From: Synergistaceae bacterium UBA6101
Lineage (GTDB): Bacteria; Synergistota; Synergistia; Synergistales; Synergistaceae
Length of the DNA: 40,604 bases
Direction of reading: 5' to 3'
Assembly: GCA_002428495.1 (NCBI GenBank)
Contig: DIWR01000020.1
Location: 1 to 40,604 of the forward strand
The notes under the pieces are model-generated. The model ran no database searches. It was given only the letters and a program-made list of their open reading frames with translations, and was not told the DNA's origin. Position numbers and translations under genes: made by a program. This document shows positions 8,651 through 17,661 of this stretch, one piece after another. The stretch's first letter is position 1. Every line of letters starts with the position of its first letter.

Positions 8651-9782
8651 CTAAGTTGAGTTCTTCTTCTGTAAGGTTGATTGGTGCGATAAGACAGATA
8701 AATTTTTCTCCGTCTGACCTTCTGACAACCATGTGTCCTGACGATCCGTTGAAAGAAAGCCTTACATGCGATTCTCTCAATACTTTGAGTGATTCCATGA
8801 AAAACTTTGAATTTACTGCTATCTTGAGGTCATCACCAGATATTTCTGCAAATATCTCTTCTTTTGCGTTTCCAAAATCAGGAGCCCTTCCCCTCATTAC
8901 AAACCTGTTTTCCTTGGCTATATCAAGGATGACCATTCTGTTGTAATCCTTTACGATTACGTCCACCCTTTCGAGAGCGGAGATCAGAGCTCCTCTGTCA
9001 AGCACTACAGTTGTCGAATGTATTTTGGGAAGGATCTTTTCATAGGCTGGAAAATGAGATTCAACTCTCCTTACTGTAAATTCAACATTATCTGCCTTAA
9101 AATAAAATTGTGCATCGTCATAAAGTATCTCTACAAGATACTCAGGATTCAGAGAAGCCAGTATTCTCTGTATCTCTTTGATCCCCTTCATTGGCAGAAG
9201 GGCGCTTTCTGAATCAACACTTTCAATTACTGCTGCTCCTGAGAGAGCAAGCCTCCTTGTGTCTGTTGAAACTATATTCAATACATTGTTTGATATCTGA
9301 AAATTCGCTGAAGAGAGATAAAGCGGAAATTCCTCACCTGAGGATGCAGCAAGTGTTCCCTCTTCAATTACCTCTGCAAGTTCTCCTACCGTGAGTTTGC
9401 AGAAGAGTTTTGCATCTGCCGATGTAGGAAGTGAAGGAAATTCTCTTACAGGATAAGTGCTGAAATTATATTTGCTCTTTCCCGCTTTCAAAACTACCTT
9501 ACCATCAGAAACAATAAGATTGAATTCCTCGCCGGGAGCCTTTTTAAAAAGTTCACTGACAATTTTTACTGGAAAAACGGCCTCTCCCGGTTCCAGGACG
9601 TTTATGCCGGATGCTGTACAGATTATTGATGTTCTTATATCTGTTGCCTGCAAAGTTACCTGGTCCTGTGACGCTTTAACAAGGACAGAGGAAAGGATGC
9701 TCATTGAGCTGGAACTTGAAGTGCTTCTTTCAGCAAGCCCCCAGCTCTGTAGGAATAATTTCTTGTTTATCGAAAGTTTCAT
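8616..9782 (-). CDS. dnaN: DNA polymerase III beta sliding clamp
   Basis: This 388-residue protein has the three-domain beta-clamp architecture. It opens with MKLSINKKLFLQSWGLAER and carries the STDTRRLALSG segment, with VRRVESHFPAYEKILPK in the middle domain. It closes with the usual region near LIAPINL. The clamp tethers polymerase III to DNA. AGGAGGT lies eight bases before the ATG. It is separated from dnaA by 227 bp and overlaps recF downstream. Confidence 0.97.
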   Translation of the reverse strand: MKLSINKKLFLQSWGLAERSTSSSSSMSILSSVLVKASQDQVTLQATDIRTSIICTASGINVLEPGEAVFPVKIVSELFKKAPGEEFNLIVSDGKVVLKAGKSKYNFSTYPVREFPSLPTSADAKLFCKLTVGELAEVIEEGTLAASSGEEFPLYLSSANFQISNNVLNIVSTDTRRLALSGAAVIESVDSESALLPMKGIKEIQRILASLNPEYLVEILYDDAQFYFKADNVEFTVRRVESHFPAYEKILPKIHSTTVVLDRGALISALERVDVIVKDYNRMVILDIAKENRFVMRGRAPDFGNAKEEIFAEISGDDLKIAVNSKFFMESLKVLRESHVRLSFNGSSGHMVVRRSDGEKFICLIAPINLTEEELNLGETEPDSGDGI

Positions 9783-9839
9783 AAGGATGACCTCCTGCTC
9801 TTATCTGTATATAATCAAAAATAAGTAATAGGCGTAGTA

Positions 9840-10037
9840 GGGGCTGTGGATTTGTTGAAAACACATAAAAACTCTTACAGCAATTGATTTTACTGTGTGA
9901 ATAAAAATAGAAACAGAAAAATTATTAATCCACATAAATCACAAAATGCAAGAAAAAAACTGAAAAATATTTCTACACACAAAAATATACACGAAAAAAA
10001 CCAGAGAATCTACAGCTTACTTACAACATTATCCACA
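9840..10037. promoter_or_regulatory. dnaA-dnaN intergenic DnaA boxes and AT-rich unwinding candidate
   Basis: A perfect DnaA box TTATCCACA stands at 10029-10037 in the 3' end of dnaA. TAATCCACA (9926-9934, one mismatch) and TGTGGATTT (9845-9853, two mismatches) lie in the gap. The stretch 9896-10015 is extremely A-rich on the plus strand. This arrangement matches the downstream half of bipartite origins, where duplex opening occurs (inference). Confidence 0.55.
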
Positions 10038-11350
10038 AAAGAACGGACCCGCAGATCATTTTTTAGAAGTTCTTCAACTTTTTTACAGGCATGAATAACT
10101 GTAGTATGGTCTTTTTTGTTAAACGCATATCCTATCTGCTGTAGGCTTTCACCTGTCCTGTTTCTTGCAAGGTACATAGCGACTTGTCTTGCAAGAGCAA
10201 GTTCTGCAGTTCTTTTTGGAGATATCAGATCCTCTGTTGAGATGCCGAATGTCTCCGCAACCAGCTGCTGGATAAGCCCAATATTTACAGGACCTGAACG
10301 TGTATCGTGAAGCAGGTCTTTGAGCCATATAGAAACATTTTCCATTGTCATTGGATCTGAGTTGAATTCAGAACATGCTACGATCCTGTTAAGTGCCCCT
10401 TCAAGCTCTCTAATGTTGCTGGGAATATTTTGGGCTATAAAAAGAATGATGTCGTCAGGAATTTCATAACTCTTTATCTCGGCCTTTTTTTGCAGGATCG
10501 CAACGCGTGTCTCAAGATCAGGCGGCTGAATATCAGTCACGAGTCCCCACTCAAAACGGGAAACAAGCCTGTCTTCAACCCCCTGAATGTCTCTGGGAGG
10601 CCTGTCTGAACTGATAATTACCTGTTTCTTTGAATTGTGGAGCGCGTTAAAGGTGTGGAATACCTCTTCCTGTGTCTGTTCTTTCCCTGCAATGAACTGA
10701 ATATCGTCTATCATGAGAACGTCCAGCTCTCTGTAACGGGACCGGAATTCATTATTTGTGTTATTTCTTATAGAGGTTATCAGATCGTTCGTAAATTTTT
10801 CTGCGCTTACATAAAGGACCTTAGTATTTAGCTGAGTCTTTTCAATATGGTGTCCTATAGCGTGCATCAAATGTGTCTTTCCGAGCCCTACTTTTCCCCA
10901 AATAAAAAGAGGATTATATGCAACACCCGGAGATTCTGCTACGGCCAGACATGCTGCATGAGGAAGCCTGTTTGACTTTCCAACTACGAAAGAAGAAAAA
11001 ACATAATTTGGATTGAGTCCATTCCTGCTTAGAGAAAGTTTTGCCGGGGAAGCAGCAGCGACAGCCCTTCCTGCAGCCCCTATATCCTCTTTTATCTCCT
11101 GGCTGACCTCTATTTCGATGCTTGTGCCAAACCCTGTCTCGACCAGAAGGTCATTCATTTTATTAAGAAAGCGGGATTTTATCTGCTCCTTGGCAAAAGG
11201 AGTAGGCACATCTAGGACAAAAACGCCATCTTTCATAGAAACAGGAAGACAGGTGTCCAAATAAGTCCTAATAGCGCTGTCAGAGTTGGAAATTACTTCA
11301 ACACAGTGAGTTTTGAATTCACTCCATAATATGTCTAAATCTTTGCCCAT
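10010..11350 (-). CDS. dnaA: Chromosomal replication initiator DnaA
   Basis: DnaA binds the origin and opens it. All four domains are present in 446 residues: domain I (WSEFKTHCVEVI), a short linker, the AAA+ core with Walker A GKVGLGKTH near 152 and Walker B VLMIDDIQFI near 213, and the DNA-binding domain IV ending with KKDHTTVIHACKKVEELL. A TTG lies one codon upstream, but the ATG at 11350 with GGGGTG nine bases before it is the better start. DnaA boxes flank both ends of the gene, which suggests autoregulation and origin function. Confidence 0.97.
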   Translation of the reverse strand: MGKDLDILWSEFKTHCVEVISNSDSAIRTYLDTCLPVSMKDGVFVLDVPTPFAKEQIKSRFLNKMNDLLVETGFGTSIEIEVSQEIKEDIGAAGRAVAAASPAKLSLSRNGLNPNYVFSSFVVGKSNRLPHAACLAVAESPGVAYNPLFIWGKVGLGKTHLMHAIGHHIEKTQLNTKVLYVSAEKFTNDLITSIRNNTNNEFRSRYRELDVLMIDDIQFIAGKEQTQEEVFHTFNALHNSKKQVIISSDRPPRDIQGVEDRLVSRFEWGLVTDIQPPDLETRVAILQKKAEIKSYEIPDDIILFIAQNIPSNIRELEGALNRIVACSEFNSDPMTMENVSIWLKDLLHDTRSGPVNIGLIQQLVAETFGISTEDLISPKRTAELALARQVAMYLARNRTGESLQQIGYAFNKKDHTTVIHACKKVEELLKNDLRVRSFVDNVVSKL

Positions 11351-11449
11351 CAATTTTCACCCCAGGGGACAGATAGTAACGAAGAAAGTCTGTCCGAACA
11401 ATTGTATCATGAAGAACTCTTTGTGAGAAAAAACAAAAAATACAAATTA

Positions 11450-11770
11450 AATCCACAACATGTATCCACATGTCCACAAACATGTTCAGTGTTAATGTGG
11501 ATGATGGTAAAGTACGGAACAAAAGCTCAAGCGCAAAATATAACAAAGTCCAATAAATTAGACCATTGATGACCATGCTGTTTCTACAGCAGTGGATAAC
11601 CTTTGCTCAATGTACGTTTTTTGTGGATATGATGATACTAATGAGTAAACAAACGCCCTTTTTGGGGACAGGATCTTTGTGATGCCTAGCTTGTGATTTT
11701 TATGAATAACCGCAGAGAGAGTGAAAAAGCGAAGTAATTTCTATGCTTATCCACAGTATGTGGATGGAAA
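11450..11770. other. oriC: Replication origin oriC, main DnaA-box cluster
   Basis: A perfect TTATCCACA is at 11747-11755. Near-perfect boxes with one mismatch are GTATCCACA (11462-11470), TGTGGATGA (11496-11504), AGTGGATAA (11591-11599) and TGTGGATAT (11622-11630). A weaker TGTGGATGG (11759-11767) faces the perfect box. The cluster lies directly upstream of dnaA in an AT-rich region without genes, which is the usual position for oriC. The box spacing is irregular. Confidence 0.85.
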
Positions 11771-12034
11771 ATGTGTGTATGTAGTCAAAAATTCAGAAAA
11801 CAATAACTTGTATTAAGAAAAAGAGAATTCATTATTATAAAAGGGGAACAAGTTCTGTTTTCAGTCTTTTAGCATGATCTATCAATGAACAGTTGCGGAT
11901 CTGGTGTCTAATGGGTGCCAAGAATGGGTCCGATGTATTGTTTATAAAAGCTAGGATGTCGATTCTACCTGATAAAAGACTGTTTATTGTGTGTCTGGCA
12001 TTAGACTTTTTCTGACTATCAAAATAAAAAATAC

Positions 12035-12062
12035 ATGCCCTGCCTCATTACTGGCAAGGCAT
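12035..12062 (-). terminator. Rho-independent terminator of the DUF2993 lipoprotein gene
   Basis: ATGCCCTGCC (12035-12044) pairs with GGCAAGGCAT (12053-12062) in a 10-bp stem with one G-U pair and an 8-nt loop. On the minus strand the stem is followed by a T-rich tract. It lies about 40 bp after the gene's stop. Confidence 0.75.
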
Positions 12063-12101
12063 TGTTATGGATAATCATATATCGAGAGGAATTTGATTAA
12101 A

Positions 12102-12830
12102 TTACGGAAGGTTTTTCCACTTCCAGGTATCTCCGCCTTTAAATTCTTTCGGTTCTCCTGTCATTATTGCTGCTTTTTCTGTCATAGTGATCTTTTCAAA
12201 TGTAACAGGGAATGGTATGGCTTTAAATTCAAGCAAAGGATTTAATTTTGACACTATCATATTGGTAAGTACCTCAGGTTGGCTCATCCCCTCAACTTTT
12301 ATGTCCGTATTTTCCAGATAGACCCCGTCATTACGCAGGCCCAGGATCCCTTTTGCTGATATCGGAAGTTCAATGTCTATGATGATCCGGGTTCTGAATT
12401 TTCCTGATGCAGTAAAGCCCTCCTTTTTAAAGTCGAACTGCAGTTCAGAAAAGCCTTCAGGATTTTCGTTTTTGTTGAAATAATCATTGACATCCTTTTC
12501 AGCAAGCACTACCTCGCCTTTTGAGCTTTTGATCATTTGAGCAAGGTACGATGCGCTGTCCGTTGATCCATCCGGGGTGGAGACTTCTTGCAGAACTGCA
12601 AGCAGTTTCATTTTATCTATCCTTATCCCGTCTATTGTTCCTCCGTTGATCTCTATCCACGCGGTCTGACCTTTAACTGTTACTGCTGCTGATTCAGGCC
12701 TGAATACAGATGTGATGTTTTTTCCCATGGCCTCCGGAAGGGCATTCTGCAGCGCTGCTTCAGCAGACAGGTTCGAGGAACAGGATGCAAGTAACAAAGA
12801 AAGGATCAAAAACACATATTTTTTCATCAA
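12102..12830 (-). CDS. DUF2993 (LmeA-like) lipoprotein
   Basis: This 242-residue protein has a lipoprotein signal peptide with a lipobox LASC placing the lipidated cysteine at residue 17. The mature part fits the DUF2993/LmeA type: amphipathic strands with repeated hydrophobic-polar alternation (ESAAVTVKGQTAWIEI, GEVVLAEKDVNDYF, IIIDIELPISAKG) and a late NPLLEFKAIPFPVTFEKI segment. Such proteins bind phospholipid or other envelope lipids. It is a single-gene unit between oriC and the chromate transporter genes, with a terminator at 12035. The family assignment rests on pattern only. Confidence 0.65.
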   Translation of the reverse strand: MMKKYVFLILSLLLASCSSNLSAEAALQNALPEAMGKNITSVFRPESAAVTVKGQTAWIEINGGTIDGIRIDKMKLLAVLQEVSTPDGSTDSASYLAQMIKSSKGEVVLAEKDVNDYFNKNENPEGFSELQFDFKKEGFTASGKFRTRIIIDIELPISAKGILGLRNDGVYLENTDIKVEGMSQPEVLTNMIVSKLNPLLEFKAIPFPVTFEKITMTEKAAIMTGEPKEFKGGDTWKWKNLP

Positions 12831-12947
12831 AGATCCTCCAAGGTATCATTTTTTTTAATTTTAGCTCTCTTTTCAAAATTTTCTACGCAATATCAATGAT
12901 GTTTTCATTTTCATTTCTTTCAACTATCATAAAGGAAGCGATAATTT

Positions 12948-13526
12948 ATGCAAAATGAACCGACAAGGCAATTGTCGATTGAGAGGACTTCAATGACGAT
13001 AGTTCAGCTCTTCTTTTTCTTCTTTAGGATAAGCGCTGTCACATTCGGCGGTGGAATAGTGATCCTGGGAATGGTAAAGCTTGGCATAGCAGACAGACAG
13101 GATATTTCTGAAGGAGAATTTTCTGATATGGTAAGCCTTGCAGCATCAGTGCCTGGTCCGCTTGCCGTCTCTATCGCATGGCTGCTTGGCAGGCATTACA
13201 GAGGGCTTAAAGGGAGCATGGCTGCAGTTGCGGGAGCTGTCCTTCCTCCTTTTGTAATAATCCTTATCCTTTCCCCGATAATTCTTAAATATTCAGGAAC
13301 TCAGGAGGTACAGGGTTTTTTTAAAGGTGTCCTGGCCGGTACGGGAGCTATCATTACAATGGTCGTATTTGACAATGTCAGATCGACACTCTCTTGCGGA
13401 TGGTGGAATATTGTTCCGTTTGTCGTGGTCATCGCCTTGATAGGTGTATTTGGGATCAACCCCCTGCTTTCAATGCTCGCGGCATTTTTAGTCCAGCTTA
13501 TGAGGGAAAAGCTGGTATTGCGATGA
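12948..13526 (+). CDS. Chromate transporter family protein, first half (ChrA N-type subunit)
   Basis: This 192-residue membrane protein matches the short, single-domain form of the CHR family. It has FRISAVTFGGGIVILGM near residue 30, the conserved ASVPGPLAVSIAWLLGRHYRG near 70, and about six hydrophobic segments. Family members expel chromate or move other oxyanions such as sulfate. AAGGAAG lies before the ATG, and a later Met16 (12993) is an alternative start nearer the conserved region. The stop overlaps the start of the second subunit by four bases (ATGA), so the two are translated together as a heterodimer. Confidence 0.85.
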   Translation: MQNEPTRQLSIERTSMTIVQLFFFFFRISAVTFGGGIVILGMVKLGIADRQDISEGEFSDMVSLAASVPGPLAVSIAWLLGRHYRGLKGSMAAVAGAVLPPFVIILILSPIILKYSGTQEVQGFFKGVLAGTGAIITMVVFDNVRSTLSCGWWNIVPFVVVIALIGVFGINPLLSMLAAFLVQLMREKLVLR

Positions 13527-14056
13527 AAGTTCTTCTGGAACTTGTGTTTTCTTTTTCACAGATAGCTGCGGGGGCTTTCGGAGGGGGGCTCTCGACACTT
13601 CCTCTTATTGAATATCAGCTTGTTAAGGCGACCGGCTGGCTTACACCTTCCCAGTTCAGCCAGGTACTTGCTCTTTCGCAGGTAACTCCGGGACCTATTG
13701 CGATCAATGCGGCAACCTTCGTCGGGTTTCAGCGGGCTGGGATCCCCGGATCCATTGTCTCTACTTTATCGATCGTTATCGTACCGGTTTTGATTTTATG
13801 CGGCGCATTGTGCCTTTTGAAAAAATTAGAGGCAGAAAAAAGCAGAAAATTCAAAGATATGCTGCGTCCGATAGTGGGAGGCCTGCTTACACTCTCCCTT
13901 ATCTCTCCGCTTACAGTAACGGCCCAAAACGGCGTTAAGGCTATGGCGATGCTGATTTTAGGCGTTCTACTTATCCGAAAATGCAAATTTTTTAAAAATT
14001 ACCCGCCCCTACTCCTTGTTATTTACGGTATAATTGGTGCGGTCATCTTTTCCTGA
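13523..14056 (+). CDS. Chromate transporter family protein, second half
   Basis: This 177-residue protein has FSQIAAGAFGGGLSTLPLIEY followed by TPSQFSQVLALSQVTPGPIAINAATFVGF, the second-domain signature of CHR transporters, and about five to six membrane segments. An open frame runs upstream to 13394, but the ATG at 13523 overlaps the first subunit's TGA, and the conserved domain begins there. The pair together equals one full-length ChrA. The true substrate in this organism is unknown. Confidence 0.87.
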   Translation: MKVLLELVFSFSQIAAGAFGGGLSTLPLIEYQLVKATGWLTPSQFSQVLALSQVTPGPIAINAATFVGFQRAGIPGSIVSTLSIVIVPVLILCGALCLLKKLEAEKSRKFKDMLRPIVGGLLTLSLISPLTVTAQNGVKAMAMLILGVLLIRKCKFFKNYPPLLLVIYGIIGAVIFS

Positions 14057-14494
14057 AATATTATTACGGTACGAGATGAGTCTCAAAAGTGAGAACATGA
14101 TTAATAATTTTTAAAAACAATAATAAATTATTTGAGAGGGGCTTTTTTCATTAAAAACGTGCGAGTATAATATGACCGCAGAAATATCAGTTATGTTAAT
14201 AGCATGGACACAAGATTGACTAAAAGGGCTCTTTGATGTAATTTGTTCACGTAATTCTCTCGTTTTTCAGTTAATTGCTCAAATGTTACAGAAGGGTGAA
14301 TTTGAAATATTAGGTTAGGTTTTGCAATTTTGGAAATTATTCAAAAAAATACAGTTTCACTCTGTCAGGCAGGAAAGGAGGGCTGTAATGAAGAGCGATT
14401 TGCACCGTTTTTTATTTAGTTCATGCATCTGCAGATAGTATTTAAAGTCATTATCCAAGAACAAGAAATAGAGACTTGAAGGGAGAGTTTTTTG
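14057..14494. other. 438-bp leader region of the TRAP transporter operon
   Basis: The gap is AT-rich. It holds one short ORF with a strong ribosome site (14388-14438, listed) about 56 bp before dctP. I see no clear terminator after the chromate genes and no promoter I can defend. Confidence 0.5.
14388..14438 (+). CDS. Possible 16-residue leader peptide upstream of dctP
   Basis: An AGGAAAGGAGG site sits nine bases before an ATG that encodes MKSDLHRFLFSSCICR and then TAG. The site is stronger than that of dctP itself, and the stop is 56 bp before the dctP ATG. A role as leader peptide or translation-coupling ORF is inference; it may also be chance. Confidence 0.35.
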   Translation: MKSDLHRFLFSSCICR

Positions 14495-15496
14495 ATGAAG
14501 AAATTTGCAATTATCCTTGCAGTAATGTTTCTGTTCGTAGCAGCAGTAAGCCCGGCAACAGCAGCCCCTATCGTTTTCCGCTTCGCAGGTCAGTCACCGC
14601 CCGACCACATGGCGACCAAGACAATGAACGACATAGCCAAGGAAATAGCACAGAAGACCAGCGGTCGCGTTGAGATCAAAGTCTATCCCGCAAACCAGCT
14701 CGGAAATTACTCTCTTGTTATGGAAGAGATGATCCGCGGAACAGTCGACATGTCCCTTATGTCGATCGCAAGCGAATTTGACCCCCGCCTCGAGCTCGTT
14801 TACGTCAACGGATTTATAAGCGGCTATGATGATGCGAAAAAGGTCTTTGTCCCCGGTGCATGGCTGCCCAACAAGCTGAATGAACTCAGCTCCGCCCTCG
14901 GCGTAAGGCTGATCGGATCCTACATCGAAGGAATGATCGGTATCGGATCAACGAAGCCCCTCAAAGAACCCCTTAACCCGAAGGTCGACAAGGGCGTTCT
15001 TACCAGAGTACCGAACATGGATGTCTACACTCTCGGAGCAAAAGCAATGGGTTTCCGCCCGATTACCATCCCTTACTCAGATGTTTACCAGTCAATGCAG
15101 ACCGGCGTATGTGATGCAGTTGACGGTTACCCTGTAGCAGCGGCATACACGATCCTTGGAGACGTGCTTAAGTACTGGTACCACACCAACTACTCGATGG
15201 AATACCTTGCATTCATGGTCAGCGACAAATCCTGGAAGAAGCTCACCCCTGCAGACCAGAAGGTCTTCGAAGAAGTAGCAAAGAAATACACCCTTCTCTC
15301 TATAGACAACGCGAAGGCTGAAGACAACAAGTACATGGGTCTCATGGAGAAAAAGGGGATCAAGGTCTTCAGGTATACCGAAGCTGAACTCAAGCCGATC
15401 AAAGAAGCATGCATAACAACATGGACAGAGCTTGGCAAGCGCGGCATGACTGAAGAACTTATGAAGGAATTTGTAAAGAACCTCGGGAATCTGTAA
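14495..15496 (+). CDS. dctP: TRAP transporter solute-binding protein (DctP family)
   Basis: This 333-residue exported protein has a signal peptide (MKKFAIILAVMFLFVAAV) with cleavage after ATA near residue 23. The mature part has the DctP fold: GQSPPDHMATKTMND near the N terminus, GRVEIKVYPANQLG near 55, and the conserved LTRVPNMDVYTLGAKAMGF segment whose Arg normally binds the carboxylate of the ligand. It feeds organic acids to the DctQM permease. A TTG precedes the ATG by one codon; the ATG with GGGAG upstream is preferred. A hairpin after the gene probably lets it be made in excess over the permease. Confidence 0.92.
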   Translation: MKKFAIILAVMFLFVAAVSPATAAPIVFRFAGQSPPDHMATKTMNDIAKEIAQKTSGRVEIKVYPANQLGNYSLVMEEMIRGTVDMSLMSIASEFDPRLELVYVNGFISGYDDAKKVFVPGAWLPNKLNELSSALGVRLIGSYIEGMIGIGSTKPLKEPLNPKVDKGVLTRVPNMDVYTLGAKAMGFRPITIPYSDVYQSMQTGVCDAVDGYPVAAAYTILGDVLKYWYHTNYSMEYLAFMVSDKSWKKLTPADQKVFEEVAKKYTLLSIDNAKAEDNKYMGLMEKKGIKVFRYTEAELKPIKEACITTWTELGKRGMTEELMKEFVKNLGNL

Positions 15497-15549
15497 AGAA
15501 ACTCGGTAAATAAAGTTACCGATAACTAAAGCAGCCTCCGGGAAGTCCA

Positions 15550-15585
15550 CGGGGAGGATCTTCCTCCCCGGATCTTCCTTTTTCT
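15550..15585 (+). terminator. Intercistronic hairpin / partial terminator between dctP and dctQ
   Basis: CGGGGAGGA (15550-15558) pairs perfectly with TCCTCCCCG (15562-15570) across a 3-nt loop. It is followed by a T-rich run that ends about 15 bp before the dctQ start. Such attenuators commonly reduce permease transcription relative to the binding protein. Confidence 0.7.
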
Positions 15586-15601
15586 GAAAGGAGCCCCATT
15601 T

Positions 15602-16189
15602 ATGACACAGGCGCAGTGTAAGTATATCGAAGAAACTGAATACGAAGCACCAATTTCAACTGTAAGAGTTGCAACAAACCCCTTTGACAAGATCATAACC
15701 AGAACTTTCGCAATAATTTGTTTTGTCATGGCCATAGTGCTTGCCGTAATTATCAGCGCGGCAACAGTTATGCGTTATATACTTGAAATGGACCTCTACG
15801 GCTACGAGGAATGGATAAAGATATTCGCTTTCTGGCTATATTTTATGGGAGCGGGTTACGGGGCTTTTGCAGGATCACATGTCTCCGCCGACCTTGTTCA
15901 GTCTTACGTTAAAGAAGGATTTATCAAGCGGTTGCTGATCTTCACAAAAACAGTAGTGACTTTGGGTGTCACTCTTCTTTTCACATGGTATGGATGGGAC
16001 TTCTTCTATTTTGGTTTCGCGGGTCCTCTCGGCACCGGAGTCGCTATCCCAAAGACCGTTGCATGGAGGATACCTCTGTGGACAGGCTACCTCCCAATTT
16101 TGATAGGTCTGTTTTTCATGTCCTACTATTTCTTATGGGATATGATAAGGGCCGCAAAAGCGCTTTTTGCGGGAGGTAAGACAGAATGA
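15602..16189 (+). CDS. dctQ: TRAP transporter small permease (DctQ)
   Basis: This 195-residue protein has four hydrophobic segments and the DctQ core (YGYEEWIKIFAFWLYFMGAGYGAF near residue 62, with the conserved WIKIFA region). The N terminus is about 35 residues longer than the minimal family and hydrophilic. AAAGGAG lies nine bases before the ATG. Its TGA overlaps the dctM start by four bases (ATGA). Confidence 0.9.
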   Translation: MTQAQCKYIEETEYEAPISTVRVATNPFDKIITRTFAIICFVMAIVLAVIISAATVMRYILEMDLYGYEEWIKIFAFWLYFMGAGYGAFAGSHVSADLVQSYVKEGFIKRLLIFTKTVVTLGVTLLFTWYGWDFFYFGFAGPLGTGVAIPKTVAWRIPLWTGYLPILIGLFFMSYYFLWDMIRAAKALFAGGKTE

Positions 16190-17502
16190 TCTATGTTGCA
16201 TTAGTAATACTGATGGCATGTCTGGTGATCGGTGTACCGGTCCCTGTCAGCTTCATGGCTTCATGCGCCTGGCTGATCTTCTTCGGAGGAGTCGATCAGG
16301 TAGGTTACCAGGCCACACAGCTTCTGCCCTATGGTTTCACACAGATGAACTCCGTCTCCCTCATCGCCATAGCAATGTTCATTCTTTCAGGCGGTATTAT
16401 GGAGAGAGGCCGAATAGCTGAAAAGATGATAGATATGGTCGATGTATTCGTCGGGCATATCAAAGGTGGTCTTGGTGTAGTCGGGATCATTTCCTGTGCG
16501 ATATTCGGATCCATTTGCGGAGCTGCCTGCGCTACCCTTTCCTGTATAGGCGCGATCATGTTTCCACGTTTCAAAGCCGGTGGTTACCCGATGGGACATG
16601 CCTGCGCCCTTATGGCGAACGCATCCCTTCTGGGGCTTCTGATACCCCCGAACGCGACTTTGATAATCTTCGCATGGATAAGCGGTATCTCTGTTCTGGC
16701 CTGTTTCCTTGCGACCATAGGCCCCGGAATAGTGACCATCATACTTCTCAGTGTGGTAAACCTCTGGATGCTTCGCAACAACAAAGATGTTCTTGTTAAA
16801 CAGAAGCGTTCTCCTAAAGAACGCTATGAAATGTTCATGAAACGCGGACGCCTTGCGATCCCTGCTCTTTTCATGCCTTTCATGGTATTGGGAGGCATTT
16901 ACGGAGGAGTAATGACGACTACAGAAGCATCCGCCCTCGCTGTCGTATACTGTATCCCCATAGGACTCTACGTTTATAAGGGGCTGAACTGGAAGACTCT
17001 TTTCAACATAGTGGTCGAAGGCTCGATAACGACCGGAGTTATCATGGTAATGCTCTATTCCGTTTCCATGCTCTCAAGGCTCTATATCCTTGAGGACCTT
17101 CCCGGCAAGGTGCTCGATCTCTTCTATTCGATCTCCACCAACCCCTACATAATCATGTTCATGATAAACCTGTTCCTGGTCCTCATGGGGATGCTCATGG
17201 ATGACATAAGCGTAGTTGTTCTGACAACGCCGATCCTGCTCCCTATAATTGTTAAGCTTGGCGTAGACCCGGTACACTATGCAGCAATAGTAGGAGTAAA
17301 TACTGCTCTTGGATGCATCACACCTCCGTGTGCACCGGTGCTTTACCTGAGCGGAAGAGTAGGAGGCGCCTCGATCAACGAGATCATGAAACCGGCACTT
17401 ACTTTTATGGCTCTCTGCTGGATCCCGGTGCTTGCGGTCACTGCTTACGTTCCGAAGGTCTCTCTTTTCCTTCCCCATGTAATACTTGGCCTTCCCTGGT
17501 AA
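16186..17502 (+). CDS. dctM: TRAP transporter large permease (DctM)
   Basis: This 438-residue protein has about 12 membrane helices and DctM landmarks. The first helix carries GVPVPVSFMASCAW; IFGSICGAACATLSCIGAIMFPRF is the first repeat hairpin region near 110; and GMLMDDISVVVLTTPILLPII lies near 335 in the second repeat. With DctP and DctQ it imports a carboxylate using an ion gradient. It is the last gene of the operon, with a terminator at 17548. Which acid is carried cannot be told. Confidence 0.93.
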   Translation: MIYVALVILMACLVIGVPVPVSFMASCAWLIFFGGVDQVGYQATQLLPYGFTQMNSVSLIAIAMFILSGGIMERGRIAEKMIDMVDVFVGHIKGGLGVVGIISCAIFGSICGAACATLSCIGAIMFPRFKAGGYPMGHACALMANASLLGLLIPPNATLIIFAWISGISVLACFLATIGPGIVTIILLSVVNLWMLRNNKDVLVKQKRSPKERYEMFMKRGRLAIPALFMPFMVLGGIYGGVMTTTEASALAVVYCIPIGLYVYKGLNWKTLFNIVVEGSITTGVIMVMLYSVSMLSRLYILEDLPGKVLDLFYSISTNPYIIMFMINLFLVLMGMLMDDISVVVLTTPILLPIIVKLGVDPVHYAAIVGVNTALGCITPPCAPVLYLSGRVGGASINEIMKPALTFMALCWIPVLAVTAYVPKVSLFLPHVILGLPW

Positions 17503-17547
17503 CAGACTTTAAAAAGTCAGAGCAAGGAAGGATCAGCAAACATTTAA

Positions 17548-17586
17548 TTGAAGCTCCCCAGCGTTGGTCGGGAGCTTCAATTTTTA
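17548..17586 (+). terminator. Rho-independent terminator of the TRAP operon
   Basis: TTGAAGCTCCC (17548-17558) pairs perfectly with GGGAGCTTCAA (17570-17580). The stem is followed by TTTTTA on the plus strand. Confidence 0.9.
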
Positions 17587-17661
17587 TACTGAAGTATCCA
17601 CTGCTTATTAGGCATATGTGCGCAAATTGATCTTTTTTGGGAAAGGTCACAGAGAATCTGA

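Larger units (their letters stand above)
11354..12101. other. 748-bp gap holding the main oriC DnaA-box cluster
   Basis: The part next to dnaA (about 11450-11770) carries the DnaA boxes listed separately. The remainder (11780-12030) is AT-rich with no ORF, RNA or repeat that I can support. At 12035-12062 is the terminator of the lipoprotein gene. The rpmH-rnpA-yidC genes that often adjoin dnaA are not here. Confidence 0.7.

Noticed and set aside
13394..13522. Upstream extension of the second chromate-transporter gene
   Set aside because: The added 43 residues are the first subunit's sequence read in another frame. The ATGA overlap at 13523 and the family's start favour the shorter form.
15092..15550. 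152-codon minus-strand ORF opposite dctP
   Set aside because: Antisense shadow of the highly biased dctP codons; no known domain.
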